Assembly (NCBI GenBank): GCA_002435865.1
Contig: DIWV01000008.1
Coordinates: 38,636-58,750 of the forward strand
Direction: 5' to 3'
DNA: 20,115 nt
Source of the DNA: Cloacimonetes bacterium UBA6097
Lineage (GTDB): Bacteria > Cloacimonadota > Cloacimonadia > Cloacimonadales > Cloacimonadaceae
Part shown: positions 1 through 8,033 of the stretch, piece by piece
How positions within the stretch are numbered: position 1 is the first letter of the stretch
Layout: the number at the start of each line of letters is the position of its first letter
Notes under the pieces: model-generated
What the model was told of the DNA's origin: nothing
Database searches by the model: none
Seen by the model: the letters and a program-made list of their open reading frames with translations, nothing else
Position numbers and translations under genes: made by a program

Positions 1-33
1 TACCGTATTGCTACCGTAATGCTACCGTAATGC
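1..33. repeat. 11-bp tandem repeat array, cut by window edge
   Basis: Three consecutive 11-bp units, TACCGTATTGC, TACCGTAATGC and TACCGTAATGC, differ at one position. The array begins at base 1, so it probably continues to the left. Rotated by two bases, the unit (CTACCGTAATG) matches the unit of the palindrome at 11818-11895 (ATAGCGTAATG) at 9 of 11 positions, which suggests one repeat family. An 11-bp period does not preserve a reading frame, so the array is most likely non-coding. Function unknown. Confidence 0.85.
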
Positions 34-188
34 GATTAAGAGTCATTACAGATTTCTTTGAAAGAAAAATGATTTAACAGCGAAACAGATATGAGAAAAG
101 TTTAGTGCAAGATTTAATGAAATCTCAAAGACTTTTACAAACTACACGACCATCGATAATGTAAACATCCGGATGGAAGGGGATCTAA

Positions 189-533
189 TTAATGACCAAA
201 GGGAACGACTTCTACGCTTTCACCCTGGCGAAGAGCGGGACAATTGTGGGCAATTTCTATTGCTTTTTGCAAATTTTCTGCTTTAATCAGGTAAAAGCCA
301 CTCAGTTCATTATCAGTTCCAACAAAGGGCTGCTTTGTTTGTTTAATTCCATTGTCAGAAGGAGCAAGCAAAACAGTTTCATTCGACAGACCTGCACCGT
401 TTATGAGAATCCCTTTCTCAGCAAGTTCTTTTGCCCAGTTCATATGCTGGTTTATAATTTCTTTCTGCTCTGCTTCACTCATAGCTAGAAAACCTGTCTG
501 CGCACCTCGCATCAATAACATGAATTCGGACAT
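189..533 (-). CDS. YCII/DGPF-domain protein
   Basis: Small soluble protein of 114 residues, the usual size for the YCII-related family (PF03795), which adopts a dimeric alpha-beta fold. The second half fits the family pattern: a PF turn near residue 69, then SGFYLI, a helix with AIEIAHNCPAL, and a final EVVPFG strand. The family's DGPF signature is changed to KQPF here. A histidine at residue 30 sits where YciI-like proteins carry a conserved His. No signal peptide or membrane segment is present. The start is fixed by an AAGGAGG site at 541-547 (minus strand), 7 bases from the ATG. It lies 31 bases downstream of the GNAT gene on the same strand, so the two may be co-transcribed. The family's biochemical role is poorly defined, and I assign none. 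Confidence 0.8.
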   Translation of the reverse strand: MSEFMLLMRGAQTGFLAMSEAEQKEIINQHMNWAKELAEKGILINGAGLSNETVLLAPSDNGIKQTKQPFVGTDNELSGFYLIKAENLQKAIEIAHNCPALRQGESVEVVPFGH

Positions 534-564
534 GATTTGACCTCCTTAATAATAATCTGTAATA

Positions 565-1071
565 TTATACCTGCTTAAAGCAGCAGGTATTAAAAGCATA
601 ACCAGGTTGGATTTTATTTGTACTTTTCTGATAGATTCTGGTGCTTTGACCGTAAAAATCAAAGCCGTCTTCAATGCGCTGCCAGCCGTATTTCTCGTAA
701 TAGCCATCGTGGTCAGTGGTTAAATAGACTTTTTCATATCCAAGCTTACCCGCTTCAGTAATGCCATGTTCCATGAGATAATTACCAAGCTGCTGTCCTC
801 TTTCAGATTTCTCAATGAACAAACAACCCAGCCATGGATACAAATCCTGGCGGCTGATAAGGTCATTGGTAAGCAGGGCATAGCAGCCGGCTATTGCTCC
901 TTCTTTTATTAAAAGGTAAAATCTGGGCAGGGATTTTCCTTCTTCTGAGGAATGTGCAATAGCATCATAATAGAATGAGTAGTTTTCTTTACTGCCCCAT
1001 TTACTGTGGATATATTGAACTGCAATATCCAGTCCACCGGCAAAATCTTTAACGTTTATAATTGAATACAT
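565..1071 (-). CDS. GNAT-family N-acetyltransferase
   Basis: A 168-residue protein with the GNAT acetyltransferase layout, a family that moves an acetyl group from acetyl-CoA to an amine. The core runs from about residue 48 to 140: a strand with YLLIKEGAIAGCYAL, a strand with LYPWLGCLFIEKSERG, then the acetyl-CoA pyrophosphate loop RGQQLG at about residues 91-96 (Q/RxxGxG/A motif A), and a C-terminal YEKYGW segment typical of motif B. Length is normal for the family. The acceptor cannot be read from sequence. The ATG at 1069-1071 has only a weak upstream ribosome site. The gene follows the hairpin after the DUF2723 gene, so it probably has its own promoter or depends on readthrough. Confidence 0.85.
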   Translation of the reverse strand: MYSIINVKDFAGGLDIAVQYIHSKWGSKENYSFYYDAIAHSSEEGKSLPRFYLLIKEGAIAGCYALLTNDLISRQDLYPWLGCLFIEKSERGQQLGNYLMEHGITEAGKLGYEKVYLTTDHDGYYEKYGWQRIEDGFDFYGQSTRIYQKSTNKIQPGYAFNTCCFKQV

Positions 1072-1093
1072 AAGCAGTTCACTTATTAAAGCA

Positions 1094-1137
1094 AACCTTT
1101 CTTCTCAGGGACTTAAGAGCCCGGGAGAAGAAAGGTT
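1094..1137 (-). terminator. Hairpin terminator after DUF2723 gene
   Basis: Perfect 13-bp inverted repeat: arm AACCTTTCTTCTC at 1094-1106 and its reverse complement at 1125-1137. An inner GGG/CCC pairing (1108-1110 with 1120-1122) is possible. It lies 16 bases beyond the stop codon of the minus-strand DUF2723 gene and before the GNAT gene. The minus-strand tail is TGCTTTAATAAG, so the U tract is poor; it could instead be an RNA 3'-end stabilising hairpin. Confidence 0.6.
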
Positions 1138-1152
1138 GAATTCTGTATATTA

Positions 1153-3972
1153 TTAGTTTACACCTGCTTCGTTTAATGCACCGGCACCAAAATAGTTTTC
1201 GTACATCCTGAGAGAATCAATATATGGACTGATAAATTCTCCAACGTTCGGTCGCATGATTTCCAGCAATTCCCTTGAGTTCTTAAAAGTTCTGAGCTGC
1301 AGACCGACATCGTAAGTTATATATGCTAAATCCACATCATTAGGGAATTGTTTGGCAGCTGCATATAATATTTCGTAAACAATATCAACATTGTAAGGAA
1401 GCCATAATTTTACCAGGAAGATGTAATTATCCATTTCCGTTTGTTTTTTAGAAATAGCTTCGCGGGTAATCTTCTGCGCTTCATCAAATTCTTTGGATTG
1501 AATCAATAAATTTATCATGCGAACCTGTTTGGAAAATTCAACTGAAATAAATTCAAAAGCTTTATCCAGATACACACGAGCTTTTTGTGTATCATTTTGT
1601 TCCAGATAATAAGAAGAAGCCCTGTCAAAAGCAGCACCATAATTCATGATCAGCCGACGCATATTTTCATCTTTATAAACACGTTTGTCCTTGATTGACC
1701 GGTAGGAATAAACTTTATCCGTGTTTTCCAGCAGCCTGTTTATATCCAATTGGTCTGAACCTTCTGTAGAAACAACTCTGCTTACCATCCCTTCGTTACG
1801 GGTATTTTTTTCAAATCCTACATATGTTTCGCAGGTAACGGCAAAATATATTGGTCTCTTACCATAATTATCCTGTATTAACTTTAATACTGCTAAATCA
1901 GAAACACGGAATATCCCCTCTTTTCTCCACATAGGATGGCTGGGGTAATTAATTGTCATGGATTGTTCAGGAACAGGCGAGTCTATTTTGATAGAAAAAC
2001 CGTCATTAGTCCTGGTAACATTTTTAAACAGGAAATCAATATAGGGATAAGGATCACCGTATTCAGGCGGAGGAGTATATGTAAGTTTATCCAATAAAGA
2101 ATCCGGCCAGTTAAATATGACTCCTTCCCTGTCACGAAGTTGACGCACATACCAGGGGGTATTTAATAAGCTTAAATTGGCAACAGTTACATCTTTTCTG
2201 ATGCCGCGCAGAGTTCTGTTTTTAAACTCCATAGCTGATTTTATAGCTTCAATACTCTGCTGTGTAGGAACTACATCTTTGGCAGGATGAATATATTCCT
2301 TAACTGCAGGATCTTCAACTGCCTGGCAGTACCATAACGGGAATGTATCATTATCACCATTAGTGAAGATTATGGCATTTTCTTCAACAGAATTGAGGAA
2401 GTTCATTCCATAATCGACTGCCATATATTCTTTTGAGCGGTCGTGTATTTTATATTGGGATGCCATATTAAGTAAGGGCAGGAATAACATCAAGCCGGAT
2501 ATCAGGTAAACCGGGAGTTTCTTTGTAATAAACGGCCTGACCAAGCTTATTGCACCAATACCAATCCAGATTGTCCACATGTTAAATGCGCTTACAAAGA
2601 AATAATCTCTGTCCCTAACCTCTGCGTTTGACAAATTCAGAATGAAGATAAAGACTACGGTTGTCATGATGAAAACACCCATGAAATAAGCAAATGCATG
2701 CTTGTTTCTTTTTGCCAAATCAAAGATACCCAAAACTCCCAGTAGAACTACTAACACATTGCCAACTACACTAAAGAACATCTGGGGCAGCTTTGTCCAG
2801 GCTGCAAGGGTTTCTGCATGAAACCATTGCCAGCCGAAATACCTGAGGAAATGAAATCCATACTGGTATGCAATAGACGCTCTGCGTTCCATAAATGACA
2901 CAACGCCATACTGACGGCGTAGCACATAATCCATAAAAAGCTGGAAATTATGAGGATAGCCTTCATTAATAAAAGGTCTGCTGAGTGAACGTACCAACAG
3001 AAAAATATGCGGACTTAGCCCAATGAGTACAAGCGCAATACCTAAAAGCCATACTTTTTTATCAATAACATCTTTAAGGTTGAAGTATAATATAAGGCCT
3101 GCCATAATAGCAAACATCCATTTTCCAAAAGAAGGGAATTTAAATGATTCCGATTGTCCAATTGAGTTTGCAATGAAGTAAACAACTACTATTACAACTG
3201 TATAAATAATGGCTTTTAGCCAGAATTTGCCTTCTTTGATAGACTGGTGGAAATATGGATATAGTATGATAAACATTACTGCAGGAATTGTCTGAAGTGC
3301 CGTTTGGTGTACACAAAAACCTATGAAAAAGGTATATACAATCAAGAGCAAAATATTCTGGTGTGAGAAGTCATCTGATTTTTCTACCCAGACCAAAGTT
3401 AGCCAAAGGGTTAGATTAACAAAAAACAACATCCCGGAGTTTACTTCCGCTTCTATGGAAGTAGTCCAGTGAGTATAAGCAAAAGCTGTGTACAGAGCAG
3501 CCAAAAGACCTGATAAAATTACCAGCCACTTGTTCTTTTCAAACATACTGACGAGCTTTACTGTAATCAGGTATGTAAACATTACTCCAAAAGCAGAAAA
3601 CAGACCCGAAATAAATGCTACAATAGCTGCATGTGAAAATATGCTTCCGCCTATAGCACATAGAGCTCTGCCTATTACAATATAAAAAGGATTTCCGGGA
3701 GGATGAGGAATTCCCAGTATACTTCCGCAAGTGGCATATTCCCCTGCATCCCAAAATGACATTGTCCTTGCCTGAGTTAGAATATAAATAACTAATGTCG
3801 ACAGCAGTACAAAAAGACCGATTAAGCTATTCGTCCTGGGGTCTACCACAGCCTTTGGTTTGTAATTAAGCAGTGGAGCATAATCCTTTTTCTTGGGTGG
3901 AGTATATCCTTTATGCTTCGTGTTTTTAAGTTTTTGAGCTGCTTTAAAGTCCTTGGGTTGATTCTTGGACAT
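1153..3972 (-). CDS. DUF2723 multi-pass membrane protein with TPR-like tail
   Basis: A 939-residue protein. The N-terminal 48 residues are lysine-rich and probably cytoplasmic. Roughly eleven hydrophobic segments follow from about residue 50 to 500, then a large soluble C-terminal part of about 430 residues. The first outside loop carries FWDAGEYATCG with D75 and E78, then GIPHPPGNP. This is the hallmark of DUF2723 (PF11028), related to GT-C glycosyltransferases and O-mannosyltransferases, where acidic residues in the first loop bind metal or a lipid-phosphate sugar. The end of the protein (about 760-920) has helical TPR-like pairs. It likely transfers a sugar from a lipid donor at the membrane; donor and acceptor are unknown. 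An AAGGAGG site precedes the ATG. It is the last gene of the block, 30 bases after the second ABC permease, so a link to sugar or glycan handling is possible. Confidence 0.85.
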   Translation of the reverse strand: MSKNQPKDFKAAQKLKNTKHKGYTPPKKKDYAPLLNYKPKAVVDPRTNSLIGLFVLLSTLVIYILTQARTMSFWDAGEYATCGSILGIPHPPGNPFYIVIGRALCAIGGSIFSHAAIVAFISGLFSAFGVMFTYLITVKLVSMFEKNKWLVILSGLLAALYTAFAYTHWTTSIEAEVNSGMLFFVNLTLWLTLVWVEKSDDFSHQNILLLIVYTFFIGFCVHQTALQTIPAVMFIILYPYFHQSIKEGKFWLKAIIYTVVIVVVYFIANSIGQSESFKFPSFGKWMFAIMAGLILYFNLKDVIDKKVWLLGIALVLIGLSPHIFLLVRSLSRPFINEGYPHNFQLFMDYVLRRQYGVVSFMERRASIAYQYGFHFLRYFGWQWFHAETLAAWTKLPQMFFSVVGNVLVVLLGVLGIFDLAKRNKHAFAYFMGVFIMTTVVFIFILNLSNAEVRDRDYFFVSAFNMWTIWIGIGAISLVRPFITKKLPVYLISGLMLFLPLLNMASQYKIHDRSKEYMAVDYGMNFLNSVEENAIIFTNGDNDTFPLWYCQAVEDPAVKEYIHPAKDVVPTQQSIEAIKSAMEFKNRTLRGIRKDVTVANLSLLNTPWYVRQLRDREGVIFNWPDSLLDKLTYTPPPEYGDPYPYIDFLFKNVTRTNDGFSIKIDSPVPEQSMTINYPSHPMWRKEGIFRVSDLAVLKLIQDNYGKRPIYFAVTCETYVGFEKNTRNEGMVSRVVSTEGSDQLDINRLLENTDKVYSYRSIKDKRVYKDENMRRLIMNYGAAFDRASSYYLEQNDTQKARVYLDKAFEFISVEFSKQVRMINLLIQSKEFDEAQKITREAISKKQTEMDNYIFLVKLWLPYNVDIVYEILYAAAKQFPNDVDLAYITYDVGLQLRTFKNSRELLEIMRPNVGEFISPYIDSLRMYENYFGAGALNEAGVN

Positions 3973-4002
3973 TAATCCTCCTTAATTTCAACAAAATCTT
4001 TA

Positions 4003-4989
4003 TTAATCCTTCAAACCTGTTTTAGCAGTGCTTTCAATGATTTGTTTCTGAGCCAGGAAAAACAGGATTAAAATTGGTACAATACTAAACGTGGAAGCTG
4101 CCATGAGTAAAGTGGTCTGAGCAGAAGCTTCTGCATTAAAATAACTGAGCCCCACCTGCAATAGTCTTTTCTCCGGTGAATCAGTCATAACCAGTGGCCA
4201 CATAAAACTGTTCCATGAGCCTATTAAAGAAAATACGGATGCCGTAGCTATCACAGGTTTGGAAAGTGGCAATACAATCCTTCTGAGCATTCCCATTGTA
4301 CTGCATCCATCAATTGCTGCTGCATCAAATAGTTCCTTGGGAAGAGATTTAAAATGCTGCCTGAACAAGAATACGGTAAAAACATTCACACACCATGGTA
4401 TGATTAATCCTCTGTATGTATCAAGCCAGTGCAGTTTATCCAGAAGCACATATGATGAAATCAGATAAATTGGTTCAGGTACCATCACCATACTTATGAA
4501 TAACAAAAACAGCATATCCCTGCCTTTAAATTCCATCCTGGCAAAAGCAAATGCCGCAAAAGCTGAAGTAATTAGAACTCCAAACAACGATAAAAAAGAT
4601 ACAAACAGAGTGTTTGCAAAATACCTGGCAAAAGGTACTTTCTTAAATGCTTTGCTGAAATTTTCCCAGTGGATGCTGATAGGTTTGTAAATATGCTTAA
4701 TAGATTTAGTTGTTATTTTTACATATTCTCTGGTAATCCTGCCATTTTCATTTAGATAATGAACAAGAGTAGTGTCGCCTATAACCTTCACAACTATTAT
4801 GCGTTGCTCAGGAGCAGTATTTCTTATAATGTCATAGTTCTCTTTTGGTATAAATACAGATTCGCCCTTATTGAATTCAGCCTGGGACATCAATGAGGTA
4901 GAAATCATCCAGACAAAAGGAACAACCATAAATATTCCGCAAGCAATCAAAGCCAGATAGATAAAGATCTTTCTAATATTGTTTCCCAT
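4003..4989 (-). CDS. Carbohydrate ABC transporter permease, MalG/UgpE type
   Basis: A 328-residue inner-membrane permease with about six transmembrane segments (BPD_transp_1 domain, PF00528). The EAA loop that docks to the ATPase is clear at about residues 216-245: ELFDAAAIDGCS followed by RRIVLPLSKP. MalG-type sugar permeases are normally near 275-300 residues. The excess sits between the first and second membrane segments (about residues 32-95), a stretch with several charged beta-like segments predicted to lie outside the membrane. The gene starts 10 bases after its partner permease, with an AGGTG ribosome site overlapping the partner's stop region. The two products should form the heterodimeric channel. 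No ATPase or binding-protein gene is in the window, so the substrate is unknown; sugars are inferred from the family. Confidence 0.88.
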   Translation of the reverse strand: MGNNIRKIFIYLALIACGIFMVVPFVWMISTSLMSQAEFNKGESVFIPKENYDIIRNTAPEQRIIVVKVIGDTTLVHYLNENGRITREYVKITTKSIKHIYKPISIHWENFSKAFKKVPFARYFANTLFVSFLSLFGVLITSAFAAFAFARMEFKGRDMLFLLFISMVMVPEPIYLISSYVLLDKLHWLDTYRGLIIPWCVNVFTVFLFRQHFKSLPKELFDAAAIDGCSTMGMLRRIVLPLSKPVIATASVFSLIGSWNSFMWPLVMTDSPEKRLLQVGLSYFNAEASAQTTLLMAASTFSIVPILILFFLAQKQIIESTAKTGLKD

Positions 4990-4999
4990 TACGTCACAC

Positions 5000-5932
5000 C
5001 TAATAATTTACATGTTTTTCCAGACGTTTCTGGATTACAGTTAGACCCAATATCACTGCAAACAACATCAAGGCTGCTGCACTGGCATACCCCATCTCGT
5101 GAGTATCAAAACCTTTGGTGAATATATAATATACAATCAGGTTCGTAGTCCCCAAAGGACCACCTTTATTCGTCATCAGGTAAACCTGAGAGAATGCCTG
5201 GAATGTTACAATCGTTGTCATCATCAGGACATAAAAAGTAGTTGGTGAAACCAGGGGCAGAGTTATTTTAAAGAACTGTTTAAACTTTCCTGCGCCATCT
5301 ATTTCAGCAGCTTCATAATAATCCTTGGCTATATTCTGTAATCCGGCAAGATAAATGATTGTATTGTATCCAAGGCTTTTCCAGACAGTCATAATAATAA
5401 TTGCAAACAATGCCTGAGAAGGTCCTCCCATCCAATTAGGAAGATGAATCCCAAAGCCTGAAAAGAATATATCAAATATTCCTCTGGCTTCTGCTAACCA
5501 CTTTTGGGGACTGATTCCAATTACATTCAAAAACTGGTTGGCAAGTCCTGTCTGTTCGTTAAAGATAATCTTCCACACAATTGAGACAGCTACCATCGAT
5601 GTAACAAACGGAAGAAAATATACTGTCCTGAAAAGTCCTCTTAATGCTTTAATCTGATTAAGCAAGACGGCGAATATCAGAGAAAAAATTAAGCTTGCCG
5701 GAACAACAAAAATAACTAACCAAACAGTATTCATCATGGATTGCCAAAATTCGGGATCATTAATCAGTTTCTGATAATTACTTATACCAATAAAGCCGCC
5801 AGTACCATGTAAAGTCCATTCAAAAAAACTGATAACAAAAGACATTACAATTGGAAGCATTCTGAACGAGACCAATAAAACAAGAGCAGGCAGAATATAG
5901 ATATAAGGTGATATTTTCCATCGGGTTTTCAC
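5000..5932 (-). CDS. Carbohydrate ABC transporter permease, MalF/UgpA type
   Basis: A 310-residue inner-membrane permease with six predicted transmembrane segments. The EAA motif is near residues 205-232 (DYYEAAEIDGAG, then ITLPLVSP), typical of the first permease of CUT1 sugar importers. Between segments three and four, the outside loop after the usual KWLAEAR stretch is lengthened by about 25-30 residues. The start is a GTG at 5930-5932, supported by a GGAG site 6 bases upstream; an ATG two bases upstream runs straight into a stop. It begins 32 bases after the sigma-54 activator gene and ends 10 bases before the second permease, so all are probably one operon. Known relatives need two ATPase subunits and a solute-binding protein encoded elsewhere. 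Confidence 0.88.
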   Translation of the reverse strand: MKTRWKISPYIYILPALVLLVSFRMLPIVMSFVISFFEWTLHGTGGFIGISNYQKLINDPEFWQSMMNTVWLVIFVVPASLIFSLIFAVLLNQIKALRGLFRTVYFLPFVTSMVAVSIVWKIIFNEQTGLANQFLNVIGISPQKWLAEARGIFDIFFSGFGIHLPNWMGGPSQALFAIIIMTVWKSLGYNTIIYLAGLQNIAKDYYEAAEIDGAGKFKQFFKITLPLVSPTTFYVLMMTTIVTFQAFSQVYLMTNKGGPLGTTNLIVYYIFTKGFDTHEMGYASAAALMLFAVILGLTVIQKRLEKHVNY

Positions 5933-5964
5933 ATGAAGCTCCGCATCATATTGCTGATTTGTTT

Positions 5965-7368
5965 TTAATTATTAACATTTTTATGCCGGTAATCGTTGGG
6001 ATTGATATCAAATTGTTTGCATTTCCTGTAGACATTCTCTCTGGGAATACCAGAAATCTGTGCAACTGCGGAAATATTACCTTCTGTTTTTTCAAAAAGA
6101 GATACTAAGTACTGCCTTGTAAACTCATCTTTGGCAATTGACCACTTCATGTCTGAAAGAATGGGCATATCAATATACTTCTTTTGAGGCAGGATTGCTT
6201 CCGGTAAGTCTTCAGGTTGTATAATTGAGTGTTCTGCCAAAATAATTGCATGCTCAATAGCATTACGCAATTCCCTAACGTTTCCCTTCCATTCATAATT
6301 CAGCAGAATATTCATAACTGCAGGAGATATTGAGAGATTAAGCTTGTTATATTTTATACTAAATTCTTTTAAAAACGCATTGGTTAACAACCTGATATCA
6401 TCTTTCCTTTCTTTCAAAGGAGGAATATACAGGTTGATAACATTGAGCCTGTAATATAAATCTTCTCTAAAAGTTCCCTGGCTAACAAGTTGTTTAATCT
6501 CTTTGTTCGTTGCAGCAATTATTCTGGCATCAGAATGCAGGTCATTATCACCACCTACCTGACGAAATACACCGCTTTCCAGAACACGAAGCAGTTTCAC
6601 CTGAAAACTTAATGACGTTTCTGTTATTTCATCTAAAAAAAGTGTTCCATCAGTTGCTTCCTGAAAATAACCCACTTTATCTCTCCAGGCATCCGTAAAC
6701 GCTCCTTTTTTATGACCAAATAAATGACTTTCCAGTAACGTTTCAGTCAGACTACCGCAATTCACCGACACAAACTTTTTCATCTTTCGTTTACTGTTAC
6801 GGTGAATCAACTCGGCAAACACGCTTTTTCCTACACCGGTATCACCTGTTATCAAAACTAGTGTATCAAGCTTGGCTATTTTCTGAATTTTCTGCAGAAT
6901 GTTTTGAATTGGAGAACTGTTCCCAACGATTGAACCGATGTCCAAATCCCTGTGGATCAATTCATTCAGGCGTTGATTTTCTTCAATCAGCCATTGATTC
7001 TGGAGTATTTTTTCTATCTGTATATTTATCAGGTCAAGATTACGAATAGGTTTAACAATGAATTCACTGGCACCAATTTTCATTGCAGTAACTGCGTTTT
7101 CAATAGTAGCCTGTCCACTGATGGCTATTACAGAAGTGAATGGTCTGTTGTTTTTGATTTCTTCAATGAGGTCCAAACCGCTTTCCCCAGAAAGCACCAA
7201 ATCAATAATTGCTATATGGAATGTTTGTTTTTCCAAAAGTTCTGTCGCTGCAGCAATTGATTCAGCAGTATAGACAAGATATGAGCTCTGAAGCTGATTT
7301 TGCAGCAACTCCAGCGTATCCTGGCTATCATCAACAATCAATATTCTGTGCTTAATTTGTTGTTTCAT
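5965..7368 (-). CDS. NtrC-family sigma-54-dependent response regulator
   Basis: A 467-residue three-domain regulator that activates sigma-54 RNA polymerase. The receiver domain (1-120) has the acidic pair D13/D14, phospho-acceptor D56, S84 and K106, all as expected. The AAA+ domain (about 145-385) has Walker A GDTGVGKS at 175-182, a sigma-54 contact loop GAFTDA at 222-227 in place of the textbook GAFTGA, Walker B GTLFLDE at 241-247, and arginines R301/R307 in REDLYYRLNV. The C-terminal Fis-type helix-turn-helix is at about 430-455. It starts 2 bases after the kinase-like gene's stop, so the two are almost certainly translated together and are presumed partners. I see no sigma-54 -24/-12 site in the window, so its target promoter is unknown. 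Confidence 0.93.
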   Translation of the reverse strand: MKQQIKHRILIVDDSQDTLELLQNQLQSSYLVYTAESIAAATELLEKQTFHIAIIDLVLSGESGLDLIEEIKNNRPFTSVIAISGQATIENAVTAMKIGASEFIVKPIRNLDLINIQIEKILQNQWLIEENQRLNELIHRDLDIGSIVGNSSPIQNILQKIQKIAKLDTLVLITGDTGVGKSVFAELIHRNSKRKMKKFVSVNCGSLTETLLESHLFGHKKGAFTDAWRDKVGYFQEATDGTLFLDEITETSLSFQVKLLRVLESGVFRQVGGDNDLHSDARIIAATNKEIKQLVSQGTFREDLYYRLNVINLYIPPLKERKDDIRLLTNAFLKEFSIKYNKLNLSISPAVMNILLNYEWKGNVRELRNAIEHAIILAEHSIIQPEDLPEAILPQKKYIDMPILSDMKWSIAKDEFTRQYLVSLFEKTEGNISAVAQISGIPRENVYRKCKQFDINPNDYRHKNVNN

Positions 7369-7370
7369 CT

Positions 7371-8033
7371 CTAACCTTTTAATGGTAGGATTATTATTAT
7401 TTCACCGTCATTGTTACACTGCCATACAAATGGAAAATCAGTATCAGCGACAAAATCATAATCTTTCTGAAGTGCAATTTGCAGCTTTGATAAATAAGAG
7501 TCAATTTTAATCTTAGTTGTTTTTACCGGTAAATGTAGAATCAGTTCTGCATTATTTCCGGCACTATGGGTTTTTAGGAAAATTGTTTTGTTACTATGGA
7601 ATGATTCGGCAAACCTGATAATATATAGTATTATGCTTTCAAAAAACAATCCCATTATCAAGGGATTAGAATTCACAGACACAATCCCTTCAGACAGATT
7701 AGCTTCAAACAATAATGAGTGTTTTATATCGAGGATATTATTCAATAGATTAATCTCGTCTCTTACCCACTGGTTCAATTCAAAATCTAGTGTTTTATTC
7801 TGCAATCTTTGAATCATTTGTTTGGAACAGGCCTGAACTATTTCATCTATTTTAAGTCCTGCATTATTGATTTTATCCAGATGACTGATTTCCGGATACT
7901 GTTTTTTCAGTTGCTGAGAATATCCTATAATAAGGTTCAGGGGAGTGTTTATATTATGTATTAATCCTTCCATGACCTTATACATAGCCAAAGTTTCGAT
8001 TCTGTTTTCTGATTCCTTAGATATCTCAGTCAT
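7371..8033 (-). CDS. Stand-alone histidine-kinase-like protein with degenerate ATPase domain
   Basis: A 220-residue soluble protein without a sensor or membrane segment. Residues 15-65 form a HisKA-like dimerisation helix pair with an H-box, LIHNINTPLN, in which H26 is the expected phospho-acceptor. The rest is the size of a reduced HATPase domain, but the nucleotide-binding boxes are gone. The N-box position reads LFFESIILYIIRFAE without the usual Asn residues, and there is no DxGxG and no GxGLG. Only the final strand EIIIILPL resembles the end of that domain. It may therefore be a phosphotransfer or docking partner (compare Spo0B and ChpT) rather than an autokinase; this is inference. Its ATG lies inside the end of the aminotransferase gene (8-bp overlap), and the response regulator starts 2 bases after its stop. 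Confidence 0.75.
   Translation of the reverse strand: MTEISKESENRIETLAMYKVMEGLIHNINTPLNLIIGYSQQLKKQYPEISHLDKINNAGLKIDEIVQACSKQMIQRLQNKTLDFELNQWVRDEINLLNNILDIKHSLLFEANLSEGIVSVNSNPLIMGLFFESIILYIIRFAESFHSNKTIFLKTHSAGNNAELILHLPVKTTKIKIDSYLSKLQIALQKDYDFVADTDFPFVWQCNNDGEIIIILPLKG

Noticed and set aside
1..188. A gene in the left-edge region
   Set aside because: Only short frames without ribosome sites are present. Apart from the 11-bp repeats and a short palindrome CATCCGGATG near 168-177, nothing stands out.
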